A DNA stretch of 64,000 nt from Labrys sp. WJW (GCF_001676615.1 NZ_LYXZ01000013.1:62001-126000), one strand, 5' to 3'. Counted from the first letter of the stretch, positions 39,481 through 49,484 are shown. Notes: generated from the sequence alone by a model not told the origin. Numbers and translations: made by a program.

Positions 39481-41220
39481 ATGACCGCCGAGGATGATTT
39501 TCGTATTCGGCCAGGTCGCATCCGCTCCTCCCGCGCACAGCGGACCAGGCCCTTCATCGCGCAGGCGCTCGCCGCCGCGCAGCGGGCGGGCGCCGGCGTC
39601 TCGCGCTCGGGCCGGATCAGTTCCCGCAGCCGTTCGACCTTCGGACGCGGAAGGACGGCGAGCGTGCGCGCCAATATTCTCCTGACCGGCCGCTCGCGGA
39701 TCACCGTCGTCAAGACGCGGGTTGTGCGACATCAAGGGCGGACGGCGCCACTCACCGCCCATCTCGACTATCTGCGCCGCGAGGGCGTGACCCGCAACGG
39801 GGAGAGGGCTCGGCTGTTCGGGCCGGCGAGCGATCAAGTGGACGGGCGCGGCTTTGCCGCGCGCTGCGAGGACGACCGGCATCACTTCCGATTCATCGTC
39901 TCGCCGGAAGATGCCGTCGATATGGCGGACCTTCGATCCTTCGCCCGTGACCTCATGGGGCAGATGGAAAAGGATCTCGACACAAAGCTCGACTGGGCCG
40001 GCGTCGATCACTGGAACACCGACAATCCCCATGTCCACATCATTCTGCGTGGCCGCACCGATCATGGCCAGGACCTCGTCATCGCCCGCGACTACATCAA
40101 GGACGGGATGCGCGCCCGCGCTGCCGATCTCGTTACGCAGGAACTCGGGCCCCGGACCGACCTCGACATCCGACGCCACCTGGACCGGCAGATCGAGGCC
40201 GAACACTGGACTCAGCTCGACCGACAGCTCGTTCGCGATGGCCGCGGCAGCGGCGTCATCGACACTGCGCCCGACCGGCAAGGCAAGCCCGATGAGTATC
40301 ATCCCCAAAAGGTTGGGCGGCTTCGCAAGCTCGAGACCCTCGGCCTCGCCGTTGAGGTCGGACCTGGGCAGTGGAGGATCGAGGAGAAAGCCGAAGCGAC
40401 CCTGCGCGAGCTCGGCGAGCGGGGCGACATCATCAAGCGGATGCACCGTGCGCTGACGGAGCGCGGCATCGAACGCGGCGCGGCAAGCTATGTGCTCGCC
40501 GCCGAAAGCCTCGACACGCCGATCATTGGCCGCCTGGTCGATCGCGGTCTCGATGACGAGCTGAAGGGCACGGCCTATGTCGTGGTCGACGGCATCGATG
40601 GCCGCACCCATCATATCAAGCTACCCGACCTCCATGCGGCTGGGGACAGTGTGCCCGGATCGATCGTCGAACTGCGCCGGTTCGATGATGCGAAGGGAGA
40701 ACGGCGGGTCGCCATCGCTGTCCGGTCCGACCTCGACATCGATCGCCAGATCTCCGCAACCGGTGCCACTTGGCTCGACCGTCAGAACATTGCGCGAGAG
40801 CCTGCCGCGCTCTCCGACGGCGGTTTCGGCGCCGAGGTGCGCCAGGCGCTCGACAGGCGGGCCGAGCATCTGGTCGAACAAGGCCTCGCCGAGCGGCAGG
40901 GCCAGCACATCGTCTTCAACCGCGGCCTGATCCACACCCTGCGCCGCCGCGAGCTCGAAGCCGAGGGGAAGAAACTGGCGGCCGAAACCGGCCAATCCTT
41001 CAATCGCTCCGGGACCGGCGAATATGTTGCGGGCACCTATCAGCGGCGTATCACGCTCGCCTCCGGCCGTTTCGCCATGCTTGATGACGGCCTCGGCTTC
41101 CAGCTCGTGCCCTGGACCCCATCCCTCGAAAAACAGCTCGGCAAACATGTCTCTGGCGTCGCGCGCAACGATGGCGGCATCGACTGGAGCTTCGGCCGTA
41201 AGCGCGGCCTCGGACTCTGA
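39481..41220 (+). CDS. rlxS: Relaxase (RlxS/VirD2-like, DUF3363)
   Basis: The 579-residue product starts at the ATG at 39481. The N-terminal nicking domain has RHQGRTAPLTAHLDYLRREG with a candidate catalytic Tyr and the metal-binding histidines in WNTDNPHVHIILRG, as in MOBP-type relaxases. The remaining two thirds form the DUF3363 region typical of the ICEMlSym/alphaproteobacterial group. It nicks oriT and pilots the strand through the pore. A 244-base non-coding gap with inverted repeats precedes it. Confidence 0.9.
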   Translation: MTAEDDFRIRPGRIRSSRAQRTRPFIAQALAAAQRAGAGVSRSGRISSRSRSTFGRGRTASVRANILLTGRSRITVVKTRVVRHQGRTAPLTAHLDYLRREGVTRNGERARLFGPASDQVDGRGFAARCEDDRHHFRFIVSPEDAVDMADLRSFARDLMGQMEKDLDTKLDWAGVDHWNTDNPHVHIILRGRTDHGQDLVIARDYIKDGMRARAADLVTQELGPRTDLDIRRHLDRQIEAEHWTQLDRQLVRDGRGSGVIDTAPDRQGKPDEYHPQKVGRLRKLETLGLAVEVGPGQWRIEEKAEATLRELGERGDIIKRMHRALTERGIERGAASYVLAAESLDTPIIGRLVDRGLDDELKGTAYVVVDGIDGRTHHIKLPDLHAAGDSVPGSIVELRRFDDAKGERRVAIAVRSDLDIDRQISATGATWLDRQNIAREPAALSDGGFGAEVRQALDRRAEHLVEQGLAERQGQHIVFNRGLIHTLRRRELEAEGKKLAAETGQSFNRSGTGEYVAGTYQRRITLASGRFAMLDDGLGFQLVPWTPSLEKQLGKHVSGVARNDGGIDWSFGRKRGLGL

Positions 41221-41238
41221 CTTTCGGAAGGAAATCGA

Positions 41239-43224
41239 ATGTCCGCCACCAAGATCCTGTGGGGCCAGATCCTCACTGTCCTCACCATCATTCTGGTTAC
41301 GACCTGGGGCGCGACCGAATGGGTCGCTTGGCGTCTCGCCTTCCAGCCCGAGCTGGGTGCGCCCTGGTTCCGGGTGTTCGGTTGTCCTTTCTACCTGCCA
41401 CCCGCTTTTTTCTGGTGGTGGTATGGCTTCGACGCCTATGCCCCGGCAATCTTCATCGAAGGTGCGACCATCGCGGCGTCCGGGGGATTCATATCGGTCG
41501 CCGTCGCCATCGGCATGTCGGTCTGGCGCGCGCGCGAGGCTTCGAGGGTCGAGACCTATGGATCAGCCCGCTGGGCCGAGATGGGGGAAGTGAAGGCGGC
41601 AGGGTTGCTCGGTGCAGACGGCGTTGTGCTCGGCCGATACGGCCGGGCCTATCTGCGCCATGACGGGCCGGAGCATGTGCTGTGTTTTGCGCCCACACGG
41701 TCGGGGAAAGGGGTCGGCCTGGTCGTGCCCTCGCTCCTGACCTGGCCCGGCTCGGCGATCGTCCACGACATCAAGGGAGAAAACTGGCAGCTCACTGCCG
41801 GCTTCCGAGCCAGGCATGGCCGCGTGTTGCTGTTCGATCCGACCAATCCGAAATCGTCGGCCTACAACCCACTGCTGGAGGTGCGCCGCGGCGAATGGGA
41901 GGTGCGCGACGTCCAGAACATCGCCGACATCCTGGTCGACCCCGAAGGCAGTCTCGAAAAGCGCAACCATTGGGAAAAAACCAGCCACGCGCTGTTGGTC
42001 GGTGCGATCCTCCATGTCCTCTATGCCGAGGAGGACAAGACTCTTGCCGGCGTCGCCGCCTTCCTCTCCGATCCCAATCGACCGATCAAATCAGCGCTAT
42101 CGGTGATGATGAGGACACCACACCTTGGGGAGGCCGGCGCGCACCCGGTCATCGCCAGTGCCGCGCGCGAAGTGTTCAACAAATCTGAAAATGAGCGGTC
42201 GGGTGTGCTCTCTAGCGCTATGTCCTTCCTTGGCCTCTATCGCGATCCGGTGGTCGCCGAGGTGACCCGGCGCTGTGACTGGCGCATTGCAGATATCGTC
42301 GGCTGTAAGCAGCCAACGACGCTCTACCTCGTCGTGCCACCGTCCGATATCAGCCGCACCAAGCCGCTGATCCGTCTGATCCTCAACCAGATCGGCCGCC
42401 GGCTGACCGAGGACCTGGCGGCGAAGGCAGGCCGCCATCGGCTGCTCCTGATGCTCGACGAGTTTCCGGCGCTCGGCCGGCTCGACTTCTTCGAAAGTGC
42501 CTTGGCCTTCATGGCGGGCTATGGGTTGAAGAGCTTCCTGATCGCACAATCCCTCAATCAGATCGAGAAGGCCTATGGCGCGAACAACTCGATCCTCGAC
42601 AACTGCCATGTGCGGGTGAGCTTTGCGACCAACGACGAGCGCACCGCAAAGCGCGTGTCGGATGCGCTCGGCACCGCCACAGAAATGAGGGCGATGAGGA
42701 ACTATGCCGGTCACCGGCTCTCGCCCTGGCTTGGCCATCTCATGGTCTCGCGATCGGAGACCGCGCGCCCTCTGCTCACGCCCGGCGAAATCATGCAACT
42801 TTCGCCCGCCGACGAGATCGTCATGGTTGCCGGCACGCCGCCGATCCGCGCGAAGAAGGCCCGCTATTATGAGGACGGGCGATTCAAGGAACGCATCCTG
42901 CCGCCGCCGGATCTGGTCGCGCCCAAGCACGGGCGTCCGGACGATTGGACGGCCTTGCCTCTGCCATCTCGGCCACATCATGCCGACGAACCTGTGGTCG
43001 CCGAGGCGGAGGACGACGATCCGACCGAATCCGAACGCCGTCACCAGCCCGAGCTCAGCCATGTCAGACCGATCGAGAGGAAACATTTGATTGCCAACCC
43101 ATTTGAGCCCGACACCCTCGACGATGCCGAGGACGACGTCGCGCGCAACAGCCGCATGACCCGTGTGATTGAGGGCGTGGCGCGCCAGGTCTCGCTCGAT
43201 CCTGGTGACAGCATGGAACTGTGA
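41239..43224 (+). CDS. traG: Type IV coupling protein TraG (VirD4-like ATPase)
   Basis: The 661-residue product has N-terminal membrane segments (about 8-25 and 70-95). Walker A is APTRSGKGVG (151-160) and Walker B is in LLLMLDEFPALGRL. It couples the relaxase-DNA complex to the trb channel. The start codon follows GGAAGGAAAT 18 bases after the relaxase stop. The C-terminal 60 residues are acidic and probably contact the relaxase. It is full length for the family. Confidence 0.93.
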   Translation: MSATKILWGQILTVLTIILVTTWGATEWVAWRLAFQPELGAPWFRVFGCPFYLPPAFFWWWYGFDAYAPAIFIEGATIAASGGFISVAVAIGMSVWRAREASRVETYGSARWAEMGEVKAAGLLGADGVVLGRYGRAYLRHDGPEHVLCFAPTRSGKGVGLVVPSLLTWPGSAIVHDIKGENWQLTAGFRARHGRVLLFDPTNPKSSAYNPLLEVRRGEWEVRDVQNIADILVDPEGSLEKRNHWEKTSHALLVGAILHVLYAEEDKTLAGVAAFLSDPNRPIKSALSVMMRTPHLGEAGAHPVIASAAREVFNKSENERSGVLSSAMSFLGLYRDPVVAEVTRRCDWRIADIVGCKQPTTLYLVVPPSDISRTKPLIRLILNQIGRRLTEDLAAKAGRHRLLLMLDEFPALGRLDFFESALAFMAGYGLKSFLIAQSLNQIEKAYGANNSILDNCHVRVSFATNDERTAKRVSDALGTATEMRAMRNYAGHRLSPWLGHLMVSRSETARPLLTPGEIMQLSPADEIVMVAGTPPIRAKKARYYEDGRFKERILPPPDLVAPKHGRPDDWTALPLPSRPHHADEPVVAEAEDDDPTESERRHQPELSHVRPIERKHLIANPFEPDTLDDAEDDVARNSRMTRVIEGVARQVSLDPGDSMEL

Positions 43225-43231
43225 GGCATCC

Positions 43232-43666
43232 ATGACAAAATCGCCCAGGAAGCAGCGCCTGTCGGTCTATCTCAATCCCGCCATCATGAGCCGACTTGCG
43301 GACTATGCGGCCCGACATGATCATTCGCGTTCGCTCGTTGCCGAGGCGGCAATCGAATCCTTGCTTTCACCCGACGCGGCCGAGCGGCAGGAAGCGGCCA
43401 TCACCAAGCGGCTTGATCAAGTCGATCGTCGCATGGCGCGGTTGGAACGCGATCTTGGCATCGCGGTTGAATCGCTTGCCGTGTTCATCCGATTCTGGCT
43501 GGCGACGACGCCCACCTTGCCCGAGCCGGCGGCGCAGGCTGCCCGCGCCAAAGCAAACGAGCGCTACGATCAGTTCATCACGGCACTGGGCCGCAAATTG
43601 GCCAAGGGACCAAAGCTGCGACAGGAGATCCCGGAGGATGTTTTGCCCCCTGGAGGTGACGCGTAG
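43232..43666 (+). CDS. CopG/RHH family accessory protein of the transfer operon
   Basis: The 144-residue product begins with a ribbon-helix-helix (RKQRLSVYLNPAIMSRLADYAARHDHSRSLVAEAAIES). A predicted coiled coil (QEAAITKRLDQVDRRMARLERDL), one hydrophobic segment (VESLAVFIRFWLA) and a basic end follow. It stands between traG and trbB in most related elements and may regulate the trb operon or help the coupling protein. The seven-base gap to traG implies co-transcription. Confidence 0.83.
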   Translation: MTKSPRKQRLSVYLNPAIMSRLADYAARHDHSRSLVAEAAIESLLSPDAAERQEAAITKRLDQVDRRMARLERDLGIAVESLAVFIRFWLATTPTLPEPAAQAARAKANERYDQFITALGRKLAKGPKLRQEIPEDVLPPGGDA

Positions 43667-43701
43667 CGCACAATCGTCATGCTGACGGGCCGAGGAAATG
43701 C

Positions 43702-44190
43702 CTACACCGGCTGTGCCACGAACCTTGCGAGGTTTTCGAGGGTCGAACGCAAACCGGCATCGTGATCGTCCTTGCGGATCCCCATAGGGACATTTTCGGC
43801 AGTGATCGAAACTTCTGTCCCGCCTTGCCTTGGCATCAGGCGCCACGTCATCCGCATCTCGCCAGCGAAGGCCGGATCGGCCGACTCGAATGTGACGAGC
43901 TGAACCACCCGCTCATTGGGGACCAACTCGACAAATCGGCCCTCCACGATATCGGTGGCATCGGACGTCTTGCCTGCGCTGGGATGATCGTTGTCGCAAT
44001 AGGTCAGCGCCATTCTATAGGCGCCGCCCGGGCGCGCATCAAATTGGTAAATGTGCCCGATCATCCCCTCTGGCGGAAGCCAATGAAGCCATGCCTCAGG
44101 ATCGGTGAAAGCGCGATAGATTGTTTGTGGTGATGCGGCGATCACCAGAGCAGCCGCGTCGGTTCGTCGAGTAGTTTGATGATGCTCCAT
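43702..44190 (-). CDS. SRPBCC (AHSA1-type) domain protein, inserted against the transfer operon
   Basis: The 162-residue product starts at the ATG read from 44190, nine bases after AAAGGA; a longer start at 44211 is possible. The START-like fold is seen in ASPQTIYRAFTDPEAWLHWLPP, GGAYRMALTYCD and DHDAGLRSTLENLARFV. Such proteins bind small hydrophobic ligands or act with ArsR regulators; none is adjacent. It is the only gene on the opposite strand within the core transfer region and is not a known mating gene, so it looks like a small acquired passenger. Confidence 0.85.
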   Translation of the reverse strand: MEHHQTTRRTDAAALVIAASPQTIYRAFTDPEAWLHWLPPEGMIGHIYQFDARPGGAYRMALTYCDNDHPSAGKTSDATDIVEGRFVELVPNERVVQLVTFESADPAFAGEMRMTWRLMPRQGGTEVSITAENVPMGIRKDDHDAGLRSTLENLARFVAQPV

Positions 44191-44357
44191 CCCCACATTC
44201 CTTTCGTCCATTCGAAGGCGCCGCGCCGCCATTCTCCTGTATTTGCACGCTAGACTACGACAGCTCGCGGAAGTTGTTGAAACCGTCTGAAATCCGGCTC
44301 TTTTAATCGACCCCGTTCGGGGAGCTTCTGTCTGGTCCCGGCTGAAACGGGGATCGA

Positions 44358-45338
44358 ATGACAGGTGTGCATCGAAATTCAGAAGGTCTTGCGCGCGGCG
44401 CGCGGATGCTGCGCACCGCGCTTGGTTCCGCCATCGCGCGCTTCCTCGACGATGCCGCCATCATCGAGGTGATGTTGAACCCAGATGGTCGCATTTGGGT
44501 GGATCGCCTTACCGAAGGATTGGCCGACACAGGCGAGAGGCTGTCGGCCGCCGATGGCGAGCGCATCTTACGCTTGGTTGCTCATCATGTTGGGGCGGAG
44601 GTCCATGCACGCGCTCCGCGCGTCTCCGCCGAGTTGCCTGAGACCGGAGAGCGCTTCGAGGGATTGCTGCCGCCGGTCGTGACGGCACCGACCTTCGCGA
44701 TCCGCAAGCCTGCCGTCGCTGTCTTTACGCTCGGCGACTATGTGACCGCCGGCATCATGACGGCCCACCAGGCCGTGACGTTGCGGGCCGCCGTCGTATC
44801 ACGTGCCAATATCCTGGTGGCGGGTGGCACTTCGACCGGCAAGACCACGCTCACCAACGCACTGCTTGTGGAAGTCGCCAACAGCGCCGATCGCGTCGTC
44901 ATCATCGAAGACACCCGTGAGCTGCAATGCGCGGCGCCCAATCTGGTCGCCATGCGCACCAAGGACGGCGTTGCCACCTTGTCCGATCTCGTGCGCTCGT
45001 CGCTGCGCCTGCGGCCGGACCGCATCCCCATCGGCGAGGTCCGCGGCGGTGAAGCCCTCGATCTGTTGAAAGCCTGGGGCACGGGCCACCCTGGCGGCAT
45101 CGGCACCATCCACGCCGGATCCGGTATCGGTGCATTGCGCCGGCTCGAACAGCTCATCCAGGAAGCGGTCGTCACCGTCCCCCGTGCCCTGATCGCCGAG
45201 ACCATCGATCTCGTCGCCGTCTTGTCTGGCCGCGGCTCCGCGCGTCGGCTGGCCGAACTCGCCTTCGTCGAAGGACTCGGCCCGGACGGCGATTACCGCA
45301 TCACCCAGGCCCCCCCGAATACAGGAGATTTCCCGTGA
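44358..45338 (+). CDS. trbB: Conjugative transfer ATPase TrbB (VirB11-like)
   Basis: In this 326-residue product Walker A is GGTSTGKTT (156-164), Walker B is [11 protein letters not shown] and the His box is [15 protein letters not shown]. It is a hexameric cytoplasmic traffic ATPase that powers pilus and pore assembly. It is the first gene of the mating-pore operon trbBCDEJKLFGI. The start at 44358 follows GGGGAT. Its stop overlaps the GTG start of trbC. Confidence 0.93.
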   Translation: MTGVHRNSEGLARGARMLRTALGSAIARFLDDAAIIEVMLNPDGRIWVDRLTEGLADTGERLSAADGERILRLVAHHVGAEVHARAPRVSAELPETGERFEGLLPPVVTAPTFAIRKPAVAVFTLGDYVTAGIMTAHQAVTLRAAVVSRANILVAGGTSTGKTTLTNALLVEVANSADRVVIIEDTRELQCAAPNLVAMRTKDGVATLSDLVRSSLRLRPDRIPIGEVRGGEALDLLKAWGTGHPGGIGTIHAGSGIGALRRLEQLIQEAVVTVPRALIAETIDLVAVLSGRGSARRLAELAFVEGLGPDGDYRITQAPPNTGDFP

Positions 45339-45667
45339 TCCTCACCACCATGAGCGTCCGCCGTATGGTCGCGACAGCAGCGGTCTTTGCCTATGTCAAC
45401 CTCGTCCTCCTTCCGGCTGCCCATGCCTCCGGCTCATCCATGCCTTGGGAACAGCCTCTCCAGAAAATCCTGCAATCGATCGAAGGTCCGGTCGCCAAGA
45501 TCGTCGCCGTCATTATCATCATCGTAACCGGCCTCGCCCTCGCCTTCGGCGATACCTCGGGCGGCTTTCGCCGCCTGATCCAGATTGTGTTTGGCCTGTC
45601 GATCGCCTTTGCGGCATCGAGCTTCTTCCTGTCCTTCTTTTCCTTCGGCGGCGGAGCGCTCGTTTGA
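45335..45667 (+). CDS. trbC: Conjugative pilin precursor TrbC (VirB2-like)
   Basis: The 110-residue product starts at a GTG that overlaps the trbB stop by four bases and follows AGGAG at seven bases. It has a signal segment ending near AHASG and two hydrophobic helices (IVAVIIIIVTGLALAFG and LIQIVFGLSIAFAASSFFLSFF). After cleavage and probably cyclisation by TraF (37514-38059) it builds the conjugative pilus. The stop shares a base with the trbD start. Confidence 0.9.
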   Translation: MILTTMSVRRMVATAAVFAYVNLVLLPAAHASGSSMPWEQPLQKILQSIEGPVAKIVAVIIIIVTGLALAFGDTSGGFRRLIQIVFGLSIAFAASSFFLSFFSFGGGALV

Positions 45668-45948
45668 TGGCGACCGCTTTTGAACAGCTCGACGCCGTGC
45701 CGGGATTCAATGTTCCGGTGCACAGGGCTCTGACCGAGCACATCCTGCTCGGCGGTGCGCCACGCTCCATCGCCATCGTGAACGGCACGCTGGCCGGTGC
45801 GGTCGGCCTTGGTCTGCGCCTGTGGCTGGTTGGGCTCGCGATCTGGGCGATCGGACATTTCGCGGCGGTCTGGGCCGCAAAGCGCGATCCGCTCTTCGTC
45901 GAGGTCGGCCGCCGGCATCTGCGCATCCCCGGTCATCTGTCGGTGTGA
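45667..45948 (+). CDS. trbD: Conjugative transfer protein TrbD (VirB3-like)
   Basis: The 93-residue product has HRALTEHILLGGAPRSIAIVNG followed by one or two membrane helices (AVGLGLRLWLVGLAIWAIGHFA) and the conserved end PLFVEVGRRHLRIPGHLSV. VirB3-type proteins sit in the inner membrane and associate with the TrbE ATPase, whose gene follows directly. Confidence 0.9.
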   Translation: MATAFEQLDAVPGFNVPVHRALTEHILLGGAPRSIAIVNGTLAGAVGLGLRLWLVGLAIWAIGHFAAVWAAKRDPLFVEVGRRHLRIPGHLSV

Positions 45949-45958
45949 GGGGGCGGTC

Positions 45959-48415
45959 ATGATGAACCTTGCCGAATATCGCCGTTCCGCCGCACGCCTG
46001 GCCGACTATCTGCCCTGGGCGGCGCTCATTGCCGTGGGCATCGTGCTCAACAAGGATGGCTCGTTCCAACGCACCGCGCGTTTTCGCGGTCCCGATCTGG
46101 ATTCCGCCGTTGCGGCTGAACTGGTCGCCGTCGCCGGCCGCATCAACAACGCCTTCCGCCGTCTCGGTTCGGGCTGGAGCATTTTCGTCGAAGCGCAGCG
46201 GCATGAAGCTGCGACCTATCCCGACAGTGTCTTTCTCGATCCAGCCTCCGGCCTCGTCGACGCCGAGCGCAAGGCCGATTTCGTGGAGCAGGGCGTTCAT
46301 TTCATCTCGAGCTACTTCCTCACTCTGCTTTATCTGCCGCCGGCCGAAGAGGCGGCACGCGCCGAGACATGGCTCTACGAGGGGAGGGCACGCACCGGCG
46401 TGGATCCGTCTGAGATCCTGCGTGGCTTTACCGATCGCACCGACCGCATTCTGGCCCTGCTCGATGGCTTCATGCCTGAAAGCGCCTGGCTCGATGACGC
46501 GGAGACGCTGACCTATCTGCATTCCTGCGTTTCGACCAAACGACATCGCGTCCGCGTCCCCGAGACACCGATCTATCTCGATGCATTGCTGGCCGATCAG
46601 TCGCTGACCGGCGGGCTCGAGCCGCGCCTGGGCGATCAGCATTTGCGCATCCTCACGATCGTCGGTTTCCCGACCGCGACCACGCCTGGTCTGCTGGATG
46701 ATCTCAATCGGCTGGCCTTTCCCTATCGTTGGTCGACACGCGCGATCCTGCTCGACAAGACCGATGCCACCAAACTCCTGACCAAGATCAGGCGACAATG
46801 GTTTGCCAAACGCAAATCCATCGCTGCGATCCTCAAGGAAGTCATGACCAACGAGGCATCCGTCCTCGTGGACACGGACGCGGCGAACAAGGCTGGCGAT
46901 GCCGACCTCGCTCTGCAGGAACTCGGCCAAGACCTCGCTGGCATGGCCTATGTCACCGCGACCATTGCCGTCTGGGATGCCAACCCGCGTCTTGCTGACG
47001 AGAAATTGCGGCTGGTCGAGAAGGTCATCCAGAGCCGCGACTTCACGGCGATGATCGAGACCGTCAATGCCGTCGATGCCTGGCTCGGCTCCTTGCCCGG
47101 ACATGCTTATGCCAATGTCCGCCAGCCGCCGATCTCGACGCTCAATCTTGCCCACATGATTCCCCTCAGTGCCGTGTGGGCGGGGCCCGAACGGGACGAG
47201 CATTTCGATGCGCCCCCGCTGCTTTACGGTAGAACGGAAGGCTCGACCCCTTTCCGGCTATCCCTTCACGTCGGCGATGTCGGTCATACGCTCGTCGTCG
47301 GCCCGACCGGTGCGGGTAAATCCGTGCTGCTTGCCTTGATGGCCTTGCAGTTCCGGCGCTACCGACGGTCCCAGGTCTTCGCCTTCGACTTCGGCGGTAG
47401 CATCCGTGTCGCGACGCTCGCCATGGGCGGCGACTGGCACGATCTCGGGGGCAGCCTGACCGAAGGCTCCGACGCCTCCGTCTCGCTCCAGCCATTGGCT
47501 CGCATTCACGATACCTATGAACGTGGCTGGGCGGCTGACTGGCTGGCCGCGATCCTGATGCGAGAGGGTGTACCCATAACCCCGGAGGTCAAGGACCATA
47601 TCTGGACGGCGCTGACCTCGCTCGCCTCGGCTCCCATCGAGGAGCGCACCATCACGGGCTTGGCGGTCCTGCTTCAGTCCAACAGTATCAAGCAGGCGCT
47701 TCAACCCTATTATGTCGGCGGTGCCTATGGCCGGCTGCTCGATGCCGAAGCCGAACATCTCGGCTCCGCCAACGTGCAAGCCTTCGAGATCGAGGGCCTG
47801 GTCGGCACGGGCGCGGCGCCGGCTGTCTTATCCTATCTGTTCCATCGCATCGGCGACCGTCTTGATGGCCGACCTACGCTCCTTATCATCGACGAGGGCT
47901 GGCTGGCTCTGGATGATGAGGGGTTCGCGAGCCAGCTTCGCGAATGGCTGAAGACGCTGCGCAAGAAGAACGCCAGCGTCATCTTCGCCACGCAGTCGCT
48001 TTCCGACATCGACAATTCCGCGATCGCGCCCGCGATCATCGAAAGCTGCCCAACCCGGCTTCTCCTGCCGAATGAGCGCGCCATCGAGCCGCAGATCACC
48101 GCGATCTATCGCCGTTTCGGTCTGAACGACAGGCAGATCGAGATCCTGGCTCGGGCCACGCCCAAGCGTGACTATTATTGCCAGTCGCGGCGCGGCAATC
48201 GTCTCTTCGAGCTCGGCCTCTCTGAAGTTGGCCTCGCCCTGTGCGCTGCCTCCTCCAAATCAGATCAGACGCTGATTGCCAATCTCGTTGCCGAGCATGG
48301 CCGCGAGGGCTTTCTCGAAGCGTGGCTCCAGGCTCGCAATGCCGGTTGGGCGATCGATCTCATTCCAACTCTCCAGGCCCTCATTCCCCAAGTCGAACAG
48401 GAGGTTCACGCATGA
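45959..48415 (+). CDS. trbE: Conjugative transfer ATPase TrbE (VirB4-like)
   Basis: In this 818-residue product Walker A VVGPTGAGKS lies at about 446-455 and Walker B in RPTLLIIDEGWLALDDEG. The N-terminal half has the CagE/VirB4 domain (YLPWAALIAVGIVLNKDGSFQRT). It is the large inner-membrane-associated ATPase of the pore. The ATG at 45959 follows GAGGGGGC; a second ATG immediately after is equivalent. Its stop overlaps trbJ by four bases. Confidence 0.93.
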   Translation: MMNLAEYRRSAARLADYLPWAALIAVGIVLNKDGSFQRTARFRGPDLDSAVAAELVAVAGRINNAFRRLGSGWSIFVEAQRHEAATYPDSVFLDPASGLVDAERKADFVEQGVHFISSYFLTLLYLPPAEEAARAETWLYEGRARTGVDPSEILRGFTDRTDRILALLDGFMPESAWLDDAETLTYLHSCVSTKRHRVRVPETPIYLDALLADQSLTGGLEPRLGDQHLRILTIVGFPTATTPGLLDDLNRLAFPYRWSTRAILLDKTDATKLLTKIRRQWFAKRKSIAAILKEVMTNEASVLVDTDAANKAGDADLALQELGQDLAGMAYVTATIAVWDANPRLADEKLRLVEKVIQSRDFTAMIETVNAVDAWLGSLPGHAYANVRQPPISTLNLAHMIPLSAVWAGPERDEHFDAPPLLYGRTEGSTPFRLSLHVGDVGHTLVVGPTGAGKSVLLALMALQFRRYRRSQVFAFDFGGSIRVATLAMGGDWHDLGGSLTEGSDASVSLQPLARIHDTYERGWAADWLAAILMREGVPITPEVKDHIWTALTSLASAPIEERTITGLAVLLQSNSIKQALQPYYVGGAYGRLLDAEAEHLGSANVQAFEIEGLVGTGAAPAVLSYLFHRIGDRLDGRPTLLIIDEGWLALDDEGFASQLREWLKTLRKKNASVIFATQSLSDIDNSAIAPAIIESCPTRLLLPNERAIEPQITAIYRRFGLNDRQIEILARATPKRDYYCQSRRGNRLFELGLSEVGLALCAASSKSDQTLIANLVAEHGREGFLEAWLQARNAGWAIDLIPTLQALIPQVEQEVHA

Positions 48416-49176
48416 CCCGCCGTCGTTTCCGCTCGTCCATCTCGGCCCTTGCCACGACCCTGCTCGCCGCGCCGCTCGCATTCGTGCCTATGCTGGTGCC
48501 ACCGGCCCATGCTGTCATCGTGTTCGATCCGTCGAACTACGTGCAGAACGTGCTGACGGCGGCGCGTTCACTCCAGCAGATCACCAATCAGATCACCAGC
48601 CTGCAGAATGAGGCGCAGATGCTGATCAACCAGGGACGGAATCTGGCGAGCCTGCCGTTCTCCTCGCTCCAGCAGATCCAGCAGTCCGTCCAGAGGACGC
48701 AGCAACTTCTCAACCAGGCCCAGAACATCGCCTTCGACGTCCAGAAGGTCGACCAGATATTCAGCCAGAAATACGGGAATGTTTCGCTGTCGACGAGCGA
48801 CCAACAACTCGTCGCCGATGCCCGTTCGCGTTGGCGCAACACCGTTGGCGGCCTGCAGGATGCCATGCGGGTACAGGCCGGCGTGGTTGGCAATATCGAG
48901 TCCAATCGCACGCAGATGTCGGCCCTGGTCGGCCAGAGCCAGGGCGCGACAGGCGCGCTGCAGGCAACGCAGGCAGGCAATCAGATCCTCGCGCTGCAAT
49001 CCCAGCAACTCTCCGATCTGCTGGCGCTACTCGCCTCCAATGGCAGAGCGAGTGCGCTCACCGAAGCCGAGCGTGCCGCTGCGGCTGAACAGGGGCGCGA
49101 GCAGCGTCGCCGCTTTCTGGCGCCAGGCACCGGCTACCAGCCCGGCCATGCGCAGATGTTCAACACCGGCAACTGA
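48412..49176 (+). CDS. trbJ: Conjugative transfer protein TrbJ (VirB5-like)
   Basis: The 254-residue periplasmic protein has an Arg-rich signal peptide (MTRRRFRSS, hydrophobic to about 34, ending PPAHAV). A Gln-rich coiled-coil body follows (SLQQITNQITSLQNEAQML, then QQSVQRTQQLLNQAQNIAFD). VirB5-type proteins sit at the pilus tip and take part in adhesion and pilus assembly. Confidence 0.9.
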   Translation: MTRRRFRSSISALATTLLAAPLAFVPMLVPPAHAVIVFDPSNYVQNVLTAARSLQQITNQITSLQNEAQMLINQGRNLASLPFSSLQQIQQSVQRTQQLLNQAQNIAFDVQKVDQIFSQKYGNVSLSTSDQQLVADARSRWRNTVGGLQDAMRVQAGVVGNIESNRTQMSALVGQSQGATGALQATQAGNQILALQSQQLSDLLALLASNGRASALTEAERAAAAEQGREQRRRFLAPGTGYQPGHAQMFNTGN

Positions 49177-49196
49177 AGCGGGAAGGGGGTATCGTC

Positions 49197-49484
49197 ATGG
49201 ACGGCAAGACGTTTGCGCGCCTGGGCGCGATCGTGTTCGTTGCTGTCGCCCTTACGGTGATGGCGATCGAGCTCATTGGCAAGCAGGACGAACCGCTCAC
49301 TTCGCCTGTGCGCCTGCTCCCATCTGGTGGGGATCTGCTGCGTGAAGGCCAGCGCCGATGCCAGCAGCTTGGGCAAAAAGCGGTTGAGGATGCCGAGTGC
49401 CCGCGTGTCTGGAGCCAGACCCGCGATCGCTTCCTCGGCCGAACATCCCAGCCGTTCTCTTCACCCTCGAGCCAAGGGAGGTGA
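49197..49484 (+). CDS. trbK: Putative entry-exclusion lipoprotein-like protein TrbK (TrbK-alt)
   Basis: The 95-residue product has an N-terminal membrane or signal segment (LGAIVFVAVALTVMAIEL). Two Cys in the second half (RRCQQLGQKAVEDAECPRVW) match the alternative TrbK family of alphaproteobacterial trb operons. Entry exclusion reduces redundant mating between donors. Unlike RP4 TrbK there is no clear lipobox, so only the alternative family fits. Confidence 0.8.
   Translation: MDGKTFARLGAIVFVAVALTVMAIELIGKQDEPLTSPVRLLPSGGDLLREGQRRCQQLGQKAVEDAECPRVWSQTRDRFLGRTSQPFSSPSSQGR

Noticed and set aside
42097..43233. Long open frame on the minus strand (378 codons) opposite traG
   Set aside because: It is the mirror of a GC-rich coding gene with clear coupling-protein motifs; the translated minus strand shows no family pattern or ribosome binding site.
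45707..47203. Long open frame on the minus strand (about 500 codons) opposite trbD/trbE
   Set aside because: It lacks recognisable domains and lies entirely within conserved trb genes; it is a codon-bias shadow.
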